Shown in pieces: positions 16,839-23,602 of a stretch of 23,650 nucleotides of DNA. The notes beneath the pieces are model-generated. The model was not told where the DNA came from. It did no database searches and saw nothing but the letters and a program-made list of their open reading frames with translations. Location of the stretch: assembly GCA_016719055.1 (NCBI GenBank), contig JADKAW010000034.1, forward strand, positions 1 to 23,650, given 5' to 3'. Made by a program: the position numbers and the translations under genes. This DNA is from Candidatus Rhodoferax mariagerensis (lineage in GTDB: Bacteria; Pseudomonadota; Gammaproteobacteria; Burkholderiales; Burkholderiaceae_C). Numbering within the stretch: position 1 is the stretch's first letter; each line of letters starts with the position of its first letter.

Positions 16839-18413
16839 TCATCCTGCACGCGAAGCCATGAGGTACAAGGCCGCCATTCCTGCGACAAAGACCGCCACCA
16901 GACCCCCGGTAGCCCCCAAAAACCGAATCAATTCCGTCTTGCGCCGCTGCACCGAGCCATCGTCCATGACCAAGGTAACCACACCCAGCAGGGGCAAGCC
17001 TAGCGCATGGCCCATGGCGCGGGCATCGTAGAAAACGGCACGCAACTGGCTCATGACAAGGGTGACACCCAGCCCCGCACCCAGACCGGCCAGCAGCGCC
17101 AGCGGCAACAACAGCATGCGGTTGGGCGCCACCGGCTTGGGTGAAGCCCGCGGGGGGTCGATCAGCCGGAAATCTGCCACACCAGCAGCGCTTTCCAGCT
17201 CACCCGACATGGCAGCCGATTCACGCCGGGAGACGAGGTCGTTGTAATTCTTTTTATTGATTTCATAGTCGCGGTTCAACTGGGCAAACTCGGCCTCGAT
17301 CTGTGGTGCGGTTTTCATCATCTCGCGCGCCCGGCTGTAACGCGCCTCATATTCACCCACCCTGGCGCGCAGGCCCGCTACCTGCACCTCGGCGCTGGCC
17401 AGCATGCGGTTGAGTTCCTGGTAAGCCAGGCTGTTGCCTGAGGCTGCGACCGGGTTGGCCATGGCAGCCTTGCGCAGCTCCTGAACTTCCTTGCGCTTGA
17501 GCGCCTCCAGGTCTTTGATCAGGCGCCGGGTGTTGATCACATCGGGATGCTGTTCGGTAAACCGCTGCAGCAAGGCATCAAGGTTGTTCTTTTGGGCTGC
17601 GATGCGATTGTCAATTTCAGGTGTGGCAACCGACATGGCTGACTCTTGCAGCAGACTGCGTGAGGTGATGTCTGCGCTTTGGGACTTTTCAGCCTCAAGC
17701 TGCCGCTTGGCCGCATCGCGGGCGTTCTCGGCTTCACGCAGTTCCAGGCGCGCCTGGCTAAGCTGTGCACTCACGGTGCCAAGTTGCCCGGCCATGTCCT
17801 TGCCTTCGGGGTTTTGAAGCTCGATGTTGCGCACCTTGAAGGCTTTTAAACGCGCCTCGGCTTCTTCCAGCTTGGCAACGTAGCTCTTGATTTGTTCGTC
17901 AATGAACTGTTTGGCCACATCAGAGTCTTTACGCGAACTGCCCAGGCTGGATTCAACAAAAATGGACACCAGGGCCTGCACCACTTTGGTGGCCTTCGCG
18001 GTGCTGACATCCCGGTAGGACAGCAGGTAGACGTTGTCGCGCCCGATGTTCTGGATTTTGAGGGTCTTCGTCACCTCGTCAATCAGCGCGTCCTGGGCAC
18101 TCTTTGACTTGCTGCCCAAGTCAAGATCGGCCATGCGGATCAGCTTTTCAACATTCGGACGGCTGATGAGTGTGCGGCTGAGCATGACCACCTGCTGCTC
18201 GACATTGGGCTGCACAGCCAGGCCCGACATGAGGGGCTTCAGAATAGACTGGGTGTCGACAAAAATACGCGCACTGGCCTCGTATTTATCAGGCACCGAG
18301 AGCACCACAACGCTCCCGATAATGGTCACAACCCAGGCTGCCAGCATGCCCAGCCAGCGGTGCTTCCACATGCCACGGGCAGTTGTGGAGATTTGGCGAA
18401 TTAGCTCATCCAT
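16839..18413 (-). CDS. XrtA system chain-length determinant (Wzz/PCP family)
   Basis: A 524-aa polysaccharide co-polymerase resembling TIGR03007. A Wzz-type N-terminus holds transmembrane segment 1 (WLGMLAAWVVTIIGSVVVL, about residues 20-38), followed by YEASARIFVDTQSILKPL. A long periplasmic coiled-coil (about 170-400) has many Glu/Arg/Lys/Ala heptads, and a Pro-rich PRASPKPVAPN precedes transmembrane segment 2 (near 425-448). A further hydrophobic stretch lies at the C-terminus (FLGATGGLVAVFVAGMAALYL). It forms the inner-membrane ring that sets chain length and activates the kinase encoded next. The 83 bp before its start contain no strong Shine-Dalgarno and no gene. It is intact and of normal length. 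Confidence 0.92.
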   Translation of the reverse strand: MDELIRQISTTARGMWKHRWLGMLAAWVVTIIGSVVVLSVPDKYEASARIFVDTQSILKPLMSGLAVQPNVEQQVVMLSRTLISRPNVEKLIRMADLDLGSKSKSAQDALIDEVTKTLKIQNIGRDNVYLLSYRDVSTAKATKVVQALVSIFVESSLGSSRKDSDVAKQFIDEQIKSYVAKLEEAEARLKAFKVRNIELQNPEGKDMAGQLGTVSAQLSQARLELREAENARDAAKRQLEAEKSQSADITSRSLLQESAMSVATPEIDNRIAAQKNNLDALLQRFTEQHPDVINTRRLIKDLEALKRKEVQELRKAAMANPVAASGNSLAYQELNRMLASAEVQVAGLRARVGEYEARYSRAREMMKTAPQIEAEFAQLNRDYEINKKNYNDLVSRRESAAMSGELESAAGVADFRLIDPPRASPKPVAPNRMLLLPLALLAGLGAGLGVTLVMSQLRAVFYDARAMGHALGLPLLGVVTLVMDDGSVQRRKTELIRFLGATGGLVAVFVAGMAALYLMASRAG

Positions 18414-18496
18414 CAGATAACGTCATTGCGAGCGGTGTTAGGGCACTGCAGGACTTGGCTCAAGCCCGGCTGCCAGAAAAATCAGAAAGGCAAAAA

Positions 18497-19132
18497 TTAA
18501 AACCAGCCTTGCGGAATGATCAAAACGTCGCCTGGTTTCATCTCGACATTGGCCGAAATGTCGCCGCGCTTGATGAGGTCTTTGATGCGAACGGAGTAGC
18601 GTTTGTTGTCTTCTGAGGCACGGGTGATGGAAGCGCCGTTGCCATCCGCAAAGTCGGTCAGGCCGCCGACGGCGATCATGACGTCCAACAAAGTCATCTT
18701 TTGCTTGTAGGGCAATGCCTGGGGCTTGGCGGCCTCACCCACCACGCGAATCTGCTCGCTATAGGGGCCTACAAACCCGGTAACGATCACGGTGACCACC
18801 GGGTCACGCACCAGTTTGCCCAAGACTGCCTCGACCTCGCGGGCAATTTGCACCGAGGTCTTGCCCTGAGCCACCAACTCATCCACCAGAGGCATGGTGA
18901 CCTTGCCATCGGGGCGCACCGGCACCGACATGGAAAGCTCAGGGTTGCGCCAGACGCTGATGTTCAGGTTGTCACCCGGGCCAACAATATAGTTGTAGTC
19001 AGGCGTGGCAGCGGCGGCTGGCGCAGCAGGGTAGCCGGACGAAAAACCCGCGCACGCGCTCAGCAAGCTGGCCAGCAGCCCGATAGTGACCAAACGCACG
19101 GCCATATGGAAGGTGGTGAAAGAACTTTTCAA
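18497..19132 (-). CDS. Polysaccharide export outer-membrane lipoprotein (Wza-like, XrtA type)
   Basis: A 211-aa periplasmic/outer-membrane export protein resembling TIGR03027. The signal peptide ends in the lipobox LLSAC, so it is a predicted lipoprotein. YIVGPGDNLNISVWRNPELS opens the poly-export domain, followed by VRPDGKVTMPLV, SLBB-like segments (GPYSEQIRVVGEA) and VEMKPGDVLIIPQ at the C-terminus. The start is debatable: TTG 19132 is preferred because AGGGGA lies 6 nt upstream and gives a Lys-containing signal-peptide n-region. TTG 19150 lacks this, and ATG 19105 has no ribosome-binding site. It is the first gene of the operon, only 55 bp from the duplicated region. Confidence 0.9.
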   Translation of the reverse strand: MKSSFTTFHMAVRLVTIGLLASLLSACAGFSSGYPAAPAAAATPDYNYIVGPGDNLNISVWRNPELSMSVPVRPDGKVTMPLVDELVAQGKTSVQIAREVEAVLGKLVRDPVVTVIVTGFVGPYSEQIRVVGEAAKPQALPYKQKMTLLDVMIAVGGLTDFADGNGASITRASEDNKRYSVRIKDLIKRGDISANVEMKPGDVLIIPQGWF

Positions 19133-19179
19133 AGCGTATCCCCTGTGCAAGCTGCAAGTAACTGAATGTGAGAAGCGTG

Positions 19180-19208
19180 AATATAGCCTATTTGGCTGCC
19201 TGAACTAT
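19180..19208 (-). promoter_or_regulatory. Weak candidate promoter for the EPS operon
   Basis: On the minus strand TATATT (19180-19185) could be a -10 element about 50 nt before the first EPS start, with a poor -35 (ATAGTT, 19203-19208) at 17-bp spacing. The -10 lies outside and the -35 inside the left repeat copy. No better sigma-70 or sigma-54 site is seen in the 100 bp upstream. Weak call. Confidence 0.2.
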
Positions 19209-19501
19209 TACCGAAACCGCGCAGCGTGATGCCGCATGCTTTTTGATGCAAAAAACCGTCGTTTTCGGGTGCCCGTTGGCCTCGCTTGGCAGGGTCTGAT
19301 CCTTGAATCCGGGATCAAAGCGGCACGTTTCCCGCTGATTGGGCGGCCAGTGGACGACAGCCATGATCTGCGTTTCCGTGGCCAGACCACACCCCAGTCC
19401 AGTATCCATGGCTGCAGCGCCAAATGCGACGAAAAATGCGTAAGTTTGGTCTACTTTGTCTTGAGCCCATCGCACCCTATGACAGCGCACAAATCCGTGT
19501 A

Positions 19502-19639
19502 TTACGACAGCGCCTGCAGCTGAGTCAATCCGTTCTGGCAGCAGTGTTGCCAGCCTGTCACTTTGCCAAGTGGTAAGTCGCCGAAAAACTGGACCCTCGT
19601 TGAGTTGCTAGCCGCGGCGGGCTGGAGGTCGCCATTTGA
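19502..19639 (+). pseudogene. HTH antitoxin remnant (copy A)
   Basis: LRQRLQLSQSVLAAVL is readable from 19502, then the frame is lost (deletion in the recognition helix) and a stop follows. Copy B keeps the rest of this domain. It is the decayed 3' end of a NadS/HigA-like (COG2944-type) antitoxin gene, ending convergently against the relE-like gene. Confidence 0.5.
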
Positions 19640-19651
19640 AGTGACGTGCGG

Positions 19652-19939
19652 TCAAGTCTGCCGCCGCGCCGCGTTGAGATACACCGCATTGCGTTCGCGT
19701 TTTCCGACGGCGACCACCAACACGATCAATTCGGCATCACGGACCTCGTAAACCAGACGGTAACCCACTGTGCGCAACTTAATCTTATAGCGGTCCTTTT
19801 GCCCTGACATTTTTGCCGCTGCAATGCGTGGGTTGGACAGCCTCTCAATCAGCTTGCGTTTGAATTGATCGCGAATGGCGTTGTCCAGCGCACGCCACTC
19901 GCGCAGCGCCTCCATCTTGAATTTGAGATCAAAGCTCAT
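19652..19939 (-). CDS. RelE/ParE-superfamily toxin (intact copy)
   Basis: A 95-aa basic protein from the ATG at 19939, matching RelE-type toxins: MSFDLKFKMEALREWRALDN, then IRDQFKRKLIERLSNPRI, and the core YKIKLRTVGYRLVYEVRD followed by LIVLVVAVGKRERNAVY. RelE toxins cleave mRNA in the ribosomal A site; the basic and aromatic residues in the core and C-terminus fit this. The frame extends 13 codons upstream, but those overlap the antitoxin and are not family-like. The start overlaps the antitoxin stop by 11 bp, the usual coupled order with antitoxin first. The second copy at 21803-22090 is broken. Confidence 0.88.
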   Translation of the reverse strand: MSFDLKFKMEALREWRALDNAIRDQFKRKLIERLSNPRIAAAKMSGQKDRYKIKLRTVGYRLVYEVRDAELIVLVVAVGKRERNAVYLNAARRQT

Positions 19940-20177
19940 TGATAGTGACGCTGATTTCTGCTTGCGACGCGCGGGCATCGGCTATCTCGTTCAACTCAAT
20001 GTCTTCCAATCGGTCCATCAGGGCCTCGTAAGCCAATGCCGGGATGCAATAAAAAGCCGGTTCATTTCTGTTGAGAATCACCACTGGAAAACCCTCGCCG
20101 GCGGCCACAGTCCCCATGGGATCCCTTTTCAATTCTGACACGCTGGCGGCAGTCTCAGCCAAAACAAGATGCGACAT
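19929..20177 (-). CDS. Phd/YefM-family antitoxin (intact copy)
   Basis: An 82-aa antitoxin: MSHLVLAETAASVSELKRDP followed by GEGFPVVILNRNEPAFYCIP, the classic Phd/YefM N-terminal DNA-binding fold, then an acidic C-terminal helix (DRLEDIELNEIADARASQ) that would clamp the toxin. GGAG lies about 6 nt before the ATG. Its own upstream inverted repeat (20188-20219) is the likely operator, so the pair probably autoregulates. The adjacent relE-like gene overlaps by 11 bp. Confidence 0.87.
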   Translation of the reverse strand: MSHLVLAETAASVSELKRDPMGTVAAGEGFPVVILNRNEPAFYCIPALAYEALMDRLEDIELNEIADARASQAEISVTINEL

Positions 20178-20187
20178 GTTGCTCTCC

Positions 20188-20219
20188 GAGTGCTTTTAAA
20201 GATGCGAATAATAGCACTC
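20188..20219 (-). promoter_or_regulatory. Inverted-repeat operator and -10 of the relE/phd pair (copy A)
   Basis: GAGTGCT (20188-20194) and AGCACTC (20213-20219) form a perfect 7-bp inverted repeat. On the minus strand TATTAT lies directly inside the outer arm, a good -10 element about 30 nt before the antitoxin ATG. TA repressor complexes typically bind such sites. The same repeat occurs in copy B. Confidence 0.6.
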
Positions 20220-20260
20220 TGTGGCGCACAGACGCTATTCGTGACGCTCAATCAGCATCT

Positions 20261-20308
20261 TCATGCGTGGTTCGGAGGGAAGGACGGGTCATTCCGTCTC
20301 TACCCCTG
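20261..20308 (+). other. Group II intron-like RNA fragment (copy A)
   Basis: GTGGTTCGGAGGGAAGGACG, then a short GGACGG/CCGTCT hairpin, then CTACCCCT. This layout resembles the conserved GGTTC...GGG...CTACCC hairpin found in bacterial group II intron RNAs before the maturase ORF. No reverse transcriptase, domain V or intron ends are visible, so at most it is a relic. It is also in copy B. The rest of 20220-20400 shows no gene. Confidence 0.3.
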
Positions 20309-20400
20309 GCACCGGCAGAAAGTAACCGAACCTGAATAATCCGAGCCTGGCACCATTTGTGTTGACCCTTGACCCCTGAGCGGCGACCAAGCGTTCAGTG

Positions 20401-20732
20401 TTATGCCCGTGAATCACCACGCAACACTGGCCGAATAAACTCCAAAAGCAATTGCTGCAGCGGATTGGCGTTGCCAAATGGCCGCCAGGTGAACTTGAGC
20501 TTTTGATGGTACGCATCAAACTGCATGCCCCAAGGGGCAGCCTTGATGTCGCCGCGGCCAAGCAAAACCTTCAGCACAGACGTGCCCATGACACCCGCGC
20601 ACAGGTCACACGCCATGATGGTGGAAGGCCCGCGCTTCTCCTTGAAGTTGACCGCCTCTGGTGCCACCAGGTAATCACGGTTGAGCATGGCGGGTGACAA
20701 ACCAGCAATAAAACGCGCATATTGCTCTTGCG
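20401..20732 (-). pseudogene. ThiF-like gene, C-terminal fragment (copy A)
   Basis: The frame reads EQYARFIAGLSPAMLNRDYL..., CDLCAGVMGTSVLKVLLGRG and on to TAA at 20401-20403, the natural C-terminus missing from copy B. The N-terminal adenylation domain is absent: homology stops at 20732, where a degraded unrelated HTH remnant begins. As it lacks the nucleotide-binding loop and a start, it should be inactive. The C-terminal 60 residues (WGMQFDAYHQKLKFTWRPFG...) are intact only here. Confidence 0.8.
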
Positions 20733-21233
20733 TTTATTTTCGCCTGGCGTGCAACGACTGAGACACGCATGTCTTGGGACAACAAGGTGGCGCATTGCAG
20801 GCTTTTTTCAGGGGTCATGATCACCGACTTGGGTTGATCATGCACGGTAAAGAAGGAGGTTGGGCCGTCTCGAAGAAATTGTGCCTTCCAGTTCATCAGG
20901 GTACGGTGCGGTATCAGAGGGGCGGGCCCGATAGTCACCTGCTTTGAGGTGGTCATTCTCCATCAGGCTCGTCCGCGCGAACCGCCTGCCGCGCACGTCT
21001 TCTTTGGGTATGCCTGAAGCAGTCGTCCGCGCTAACGAAATGTCACCCAACCGTCTCTCTCAACGATGCGTTGACGGTGCCCAACTCTTTGTGCGCCATC
21101 GGGAAAGCCAGGATGAATAGTTGTTTGTGCATGCCGACCTTTTCGTGGAATTCAGGCGCAAACTTTACCCCGGATGCATGTGGTCGCTCTTGAAATAGTG
21201 CCGTTCAAATTCCTGAAATTTACAGAGGCTCAC
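20733..21233 (-). pseudogene. Degraded HTH/transposase-like gene between the repeat copies
   Basis: On the minus strand several fragments in different frames follow each other: SLCKFQEFERHYFKSDHMHP (about 21170-21233), VKFAPEFHEKVGMHKQLF and onward (about 21060-21170), KEDVRGRRFARTSLMENDHL (near 20960), then HRTLMNWKAQFLRDGPTSFF and TPEKSLQCATLLSQ...VARQAKIN (20740-20900), the last part resembling a helix-turn-helix. They look like one gene broken by at least three frameshifts and cut at 20732 by the thiF junction. I do not recognise the family with confidence; a transposase or DNA-binding protein is plausible. Its presence exactly between the copies suggests involvement in the duplication. 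Confidence 0.35.
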
Positions 21234-21457
21234 CCAGTGCGGATCAGTTTGTCTGCTATTTGGCTGCCTGAACTATTACCGAAACCGCGCAGCGTGATGC
21301 CGCATGCTTTTTGATGCAAAAAACCGTCGATTTCGGTGGCAGGTTGGCCCGCTTGGCAGGGTCTGATCCTTGAATCCGGGATAAAAGCGCATCGAGCGAG
21401 ACGCCAATTTCTGGTTGAGCGGCTCGGGCATGCGGGAAGCCATTCAATCAATTTCTG

Positions 21458-21790
21458 GTGGTCAAGGATAAGGATGCTGCCAAACGCGCGGTGCTCGCGA
21501 TTCGCAGCATTTCCTCCCTTGCACGTTTCCCCGCTGATTGGCGGCCAGTGGACTTCAGCCATGCAGATCTGCGTTTCCCTGAAAGGCCACACGCCCATCG
21601 CACCCATGACAGCGATAAACCCGTGGTGTTACGACAGCGCCTGCAGCTAAGCCAATCCGTTCTGGCAGCAGTGTTGAACACCAGCCTGTCAACTGTGCGC
21701 AAGTGGGAAGCCACCGAAAAACACCCTGGCGGACCCTCGTTGACGTTGCTTAGCCTGCTTGATCGCAAGGGGCTGGAGGCCGACATTTGA
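21458..21790 (+). CDS. HTH antitoxin-like ORF (NadS/HigA type), possibly degraded at its 5' end
   Basis: A 110-codon frame from GTG 21458. The C-terminal half is a good helix-turn-helix of the COG2944 NadS/HigA kind: LRQRLQLSQSVLAAVLNTSL then STVRKWEATEKHPGGPSL and LLSLLDRKGLEADI, where the family also ends. The first 50 residues look unlike the family, and another frame (ATG 21430, MREAIQSISGGQG) may be the true beginning interrupted by a frameshift. No partner toxin is seen beside it on this strand; it converges on the relE remnant. The domain is clear, but whether the gene is whole is doubtful. Confidence 0.45.
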   Translation: MVKDKDAAKRAVLAIRSISSLARFPADWRPVDFSHADLRFPERPHAHRTHDSDKPVVLRQRLQLSQSVLAAVLNTSLSTVRKWEATEKHPGGPSLTLLSLLDRKGLEADI

Positions 21791-21802
21791 ACTGACATGC
21801 AG

Positions 21803-22090
21803 TCAAGGCTGACGCCGAGCCGCGTTGAGATACACCGCATTGCGTTCGCGTTTTCCGACGGCGACCACCAAAACGATCAATTCGGCATCACGGACCTCGT
21901 AAACCAGACGGTAACCCACTGTGCGCAACTTAATCTTATAGCGATCCTTTGCCCCGACATTCTTGAGCCGCTGCAACGCGCGGGCTGGGACAGCCTCAAT
22001 CAGCCGGTGTTTGAACGGATCACGAATGGCGTTGTCCAGCGCACGCTACTCGCGCAGCGCCTCCATCTTGAATTTGAGATCAAAGCTCAT
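21803..22090 (-). pseudogene. RelE-like toxin, broken copy B
   Basis: Same gene as 19652-19939. The start codon (22088-22090) and both ends are preserved, but indels at about 21950-22000 (loss of one T in CCTTTTGCC, gain near TTCTTGAGCC, loss in CCTCTCAATC) destroy the frame. No toxin should be produced. Confidence 0.75.
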
Positions 22091-22326
22091 CGATAGTGAC
22101 GCTGATTGCGCTTGCGACGCGCGGGCATCGGCTATCTCGTTCAACTCAATGTCTTCCAATCGGTCCATCAGGGCCTCGTAAGCCATCGCCGGGATGCAAT
22201 AAAAGCCGGTTCATTTTTGTTGAGAATCACCACTGGAAAACCCTCGCCGGCGGCAACAGTCCCCATCGGATCCCTTTTCAATTCTGACACGCTGGCGGTA
22301 GTCCCAGTCAAAACAAGATGCGACAT
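22080..22326 (-). pseudogene. Phd/YefM-like antitoxin, broken copy B
   Basis: Reads MSHLVLTGTTASVSELKRDP through NKNEPAF, then shifts frame because copy B has AAAA where copy A has AAAAA (near 22202). The C-terminal toxin-binding helix is lost, but the N-terminal DNA-binding part would still be made (about 50 residues plus a short tail), so partial binding to the operator is conceivable. Confidence 0.72.
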
Positions 22327-22334
22327 GGTGCTCC

Positions 22335-22366
22335 GAGTGCTTTTAAAGATGCGAATAATAGCACTC
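22335..22366 (-). promoter_or_regulatory. Inverted-repeat operator (copy B)
   Basis: GAGTGCT (22335-22341) and AGCACTC (22360-22366), with TATTAT as -10 on the minus strand, identical in layout to copy A. It is conserved although the genes behind it are broken. Confidence 0.5.
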
Positions 22367-22408
22367 TGTGGCGCACAGACGCTATTCGTGACGCTCAATC
22401 AGCATCTT

Positions 22409-22456
22409 CATGCGTGGTTCGGAGGGAAGGACGGGTCATTCCGTCTCTACCCCTGG
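22409..22456 (+). other. Group II intron-like RNA fragment (copy B)
   Basis: Same segment as at 20261-20308, unchanged across GTGGTTCGGAGGGAAGG and the following hairpin. Relic at most. Confidence 0.3.
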
Positions 22457-22705
22457 CAACGGCAGAAAGTAAAGCGAACCTGAATAATCCGAGCCTGGCA
22501 CCATTTGTGTTAGACCCTTGACCCCTGAGCGGCGTCCAAGCGTTCTGTGTTATGCCCGTGAACACCACGCAACACCGGCCGAATAAACCTTAAAAGCAAT
22601 TGCTGCAACGGGTTGGCGTTGCCAAATGGCCGCCAGGTGAACTTGAGCTTTTGATGGTACGCATCAAACTGCATGCCCCAAGGCGCAGCCTTGATGTCGC
22701 CGCGG

Positions 22706-23440
22706 CTAAGCTAAAACCTTCAGCACAGACGTGCCCATGACACCCGCGCACAGGTCACACGCCATGATGGTGGAAGGCCCGCGCTTCTCCTTGAAGTTGA
22801 CCGCCTCTGGTGCCACCAGGTAATCACGGTTGAGCATGGCGGGTGACAAACCAGCAATAAAACGCGCATATTGCTCTTGCGGCTCATGCCCCTCGACCTT
22901 GAAATAATCCTCAAAACTCATTCCGGTGGGGCTGATGTAAAGAAAAGCGACACCCATGCCCAAAGGCGCAGCAGTCAGGGCGGGTATGCCTTTCTCATGG
23001 CACTTGGCAAACACCATGCGTCGTGCCGGCAGTGCAAAAAAATCCAGCCCGTCCACATACACATCCACATCGCGCAGGAATTCATCGACGTTATCGGGCT
23101 GCACCCCTTGCGCGAACAAGCGTAAATCGATTTCAGGATTGATGTCACGCGCCAGACGGGCCATCGTGTCAATTTTTGGTTGCCCCATGTAAGGCATGAA
23201 CGCACCCGCCTGGCGGTTGATGTTGTGCACATCGAAATCGTCAAAGTCGGCGATGTTGAAGGCGCTGATGCCAAGCCTGGATAGTGTCAGCAAATGCGCA
23301 CCGCCCACGCCACCCAGGCCGGCAATCGCGATACGTGCCTTGCGCAGGGTTTGCTGCTCATACAAGGTGACCCAGCCGATGTTGCGGGAATAAGCCGCGC
23401 CATAGTCAAAAACAGAATTCAGCTTTGAAGAACTTGTCAT
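22706..23440 (-). pseudogene. ThiF/E1-like adenylyltransferase, truncated by 3' frameshift (copy B)
   Basis: ThiF/MoeB/E1-type enzymes adenylate the C-terminus of a small ubiquitin-like or sulfur-carrier protein. From ATG 23440 (244 aa) the nucleotide loop GLGGVGG is at residues 41-47, DFDDFDVHNINRQ at 65-77 carries the conserved Asp, Asn, Arg and Gln, Lys89 follows in MGQPKID, and VDGLDFF is at 129-135. CDLC at 228-231 is one zinc CxxC half; a second is not seen. The frame stops at KVLA because copy B reads GCTAAGCTAAAACC where copy A has GCCAAGCAAAACC (one inserted T). The lost C-terminal homology continues to about 22550. About 60 residues are missing, so function is uncertain; ATP binding could survive. 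No carrier protein is nearby. Confidence 0.82.
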
Positions 23441-23482
23441 GATGAAAACCTGTCTGCAATGTGATGACAGAGTGTTGCACAA

Positions 23483-23512
23483 CTTATCGGTTGATTCATA
23501 AAAAAGTGTCGA
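23483..23512 (-). promoter_or_regulatory. Candidate sigma-70 promoter for the thiF-like gene
   Basis: On the minus strand TCGACA (-35-like, 5 of 6) at 23507-23512 and GATAAG (4 of 6) at 23483-23488 are spaced 18 bp apart, about 43 nt before the ATG. Plausible but unremarkable match. Confidence 0.3.
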
Positions 23513-23585
23513 TTTTCATTACAGCTTAGTGCCAAAGGATCCCGACTAGTGCCGTAAGTCATTGATTTAAATAGAATTGAAAAAC

Positions 23586-23602
23586 TTGGCACAGTATCTG
23601 CT
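23586..23602 (+). promoter_or_regulatory. Sigma-54 (RpoN) -24/-12 promoter pointing out of the window
   Basis: TTGGCACAGTATCTGCT on the plus strand has GG at 23588-23589 and GC at 23600-23601 with exactly 10 bases between, matching consensus TGGCAC-N5-TTGC at almost every position. It is intergenic and diverges from the thiF-like gene. Its target lies beyond 23650. Confidence 0.62.

Larger units (their letters stand above)
19188..20732. repeat. Left copy (A) of imperfect ~1.6-kb direct repeat
   Basis: Alignment by eye to 21256-22881. The match starts at CTATTTGGCTGCCTGAAC and ends at ATATTGCTCTTGCG. Copy A lacks about 140 bp present in B (B 21388-21530) and has about 80 bp not in B (about 19385-19465), plus scattered substitutions and small indels. 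The last 169 bp (20564-20732) are identical to B. Copy A carries the intact RelE/Phd pair, a broken HTH antitoxin remnant (19502-19639) and the 3' end of thiF. Bases 19209-19500 hold no recognisable gene. Confidence 0.92.
21256..22881. repeat. Right copy (B) of imperfect ~1.6-kb direct repeat
   Basis: Counterpart of 19188-20732, same orientation, 523 bp downstream of it. It retains the longer HTH antitoxin reading frame but has a broken toxin, a broken antitoxin and a frameshifted thiF 3' part. Bases 21256-21457 show no gene. Bases 22367-22549 hold only the group-II-like fragment. The final 169 bp (22713-22881) match copy A perfectly, while the rest differs by scattered substitutions and indels. 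Confidence 0.92.

Noticed and set aside
20340..20370. TGGCACCATTTGTGTTG, sigma-54-like
   Set aside because: The -12 element is GT rather than GC and no gene follows at a sensible distance.
21230..21607. Minus-strand frame of 125 codons in copy B (and its match in copy A)
   Set aside because: The frame is not conserved between the copies, has no domain, and lies antisense to the HTH antitoxin remnant.
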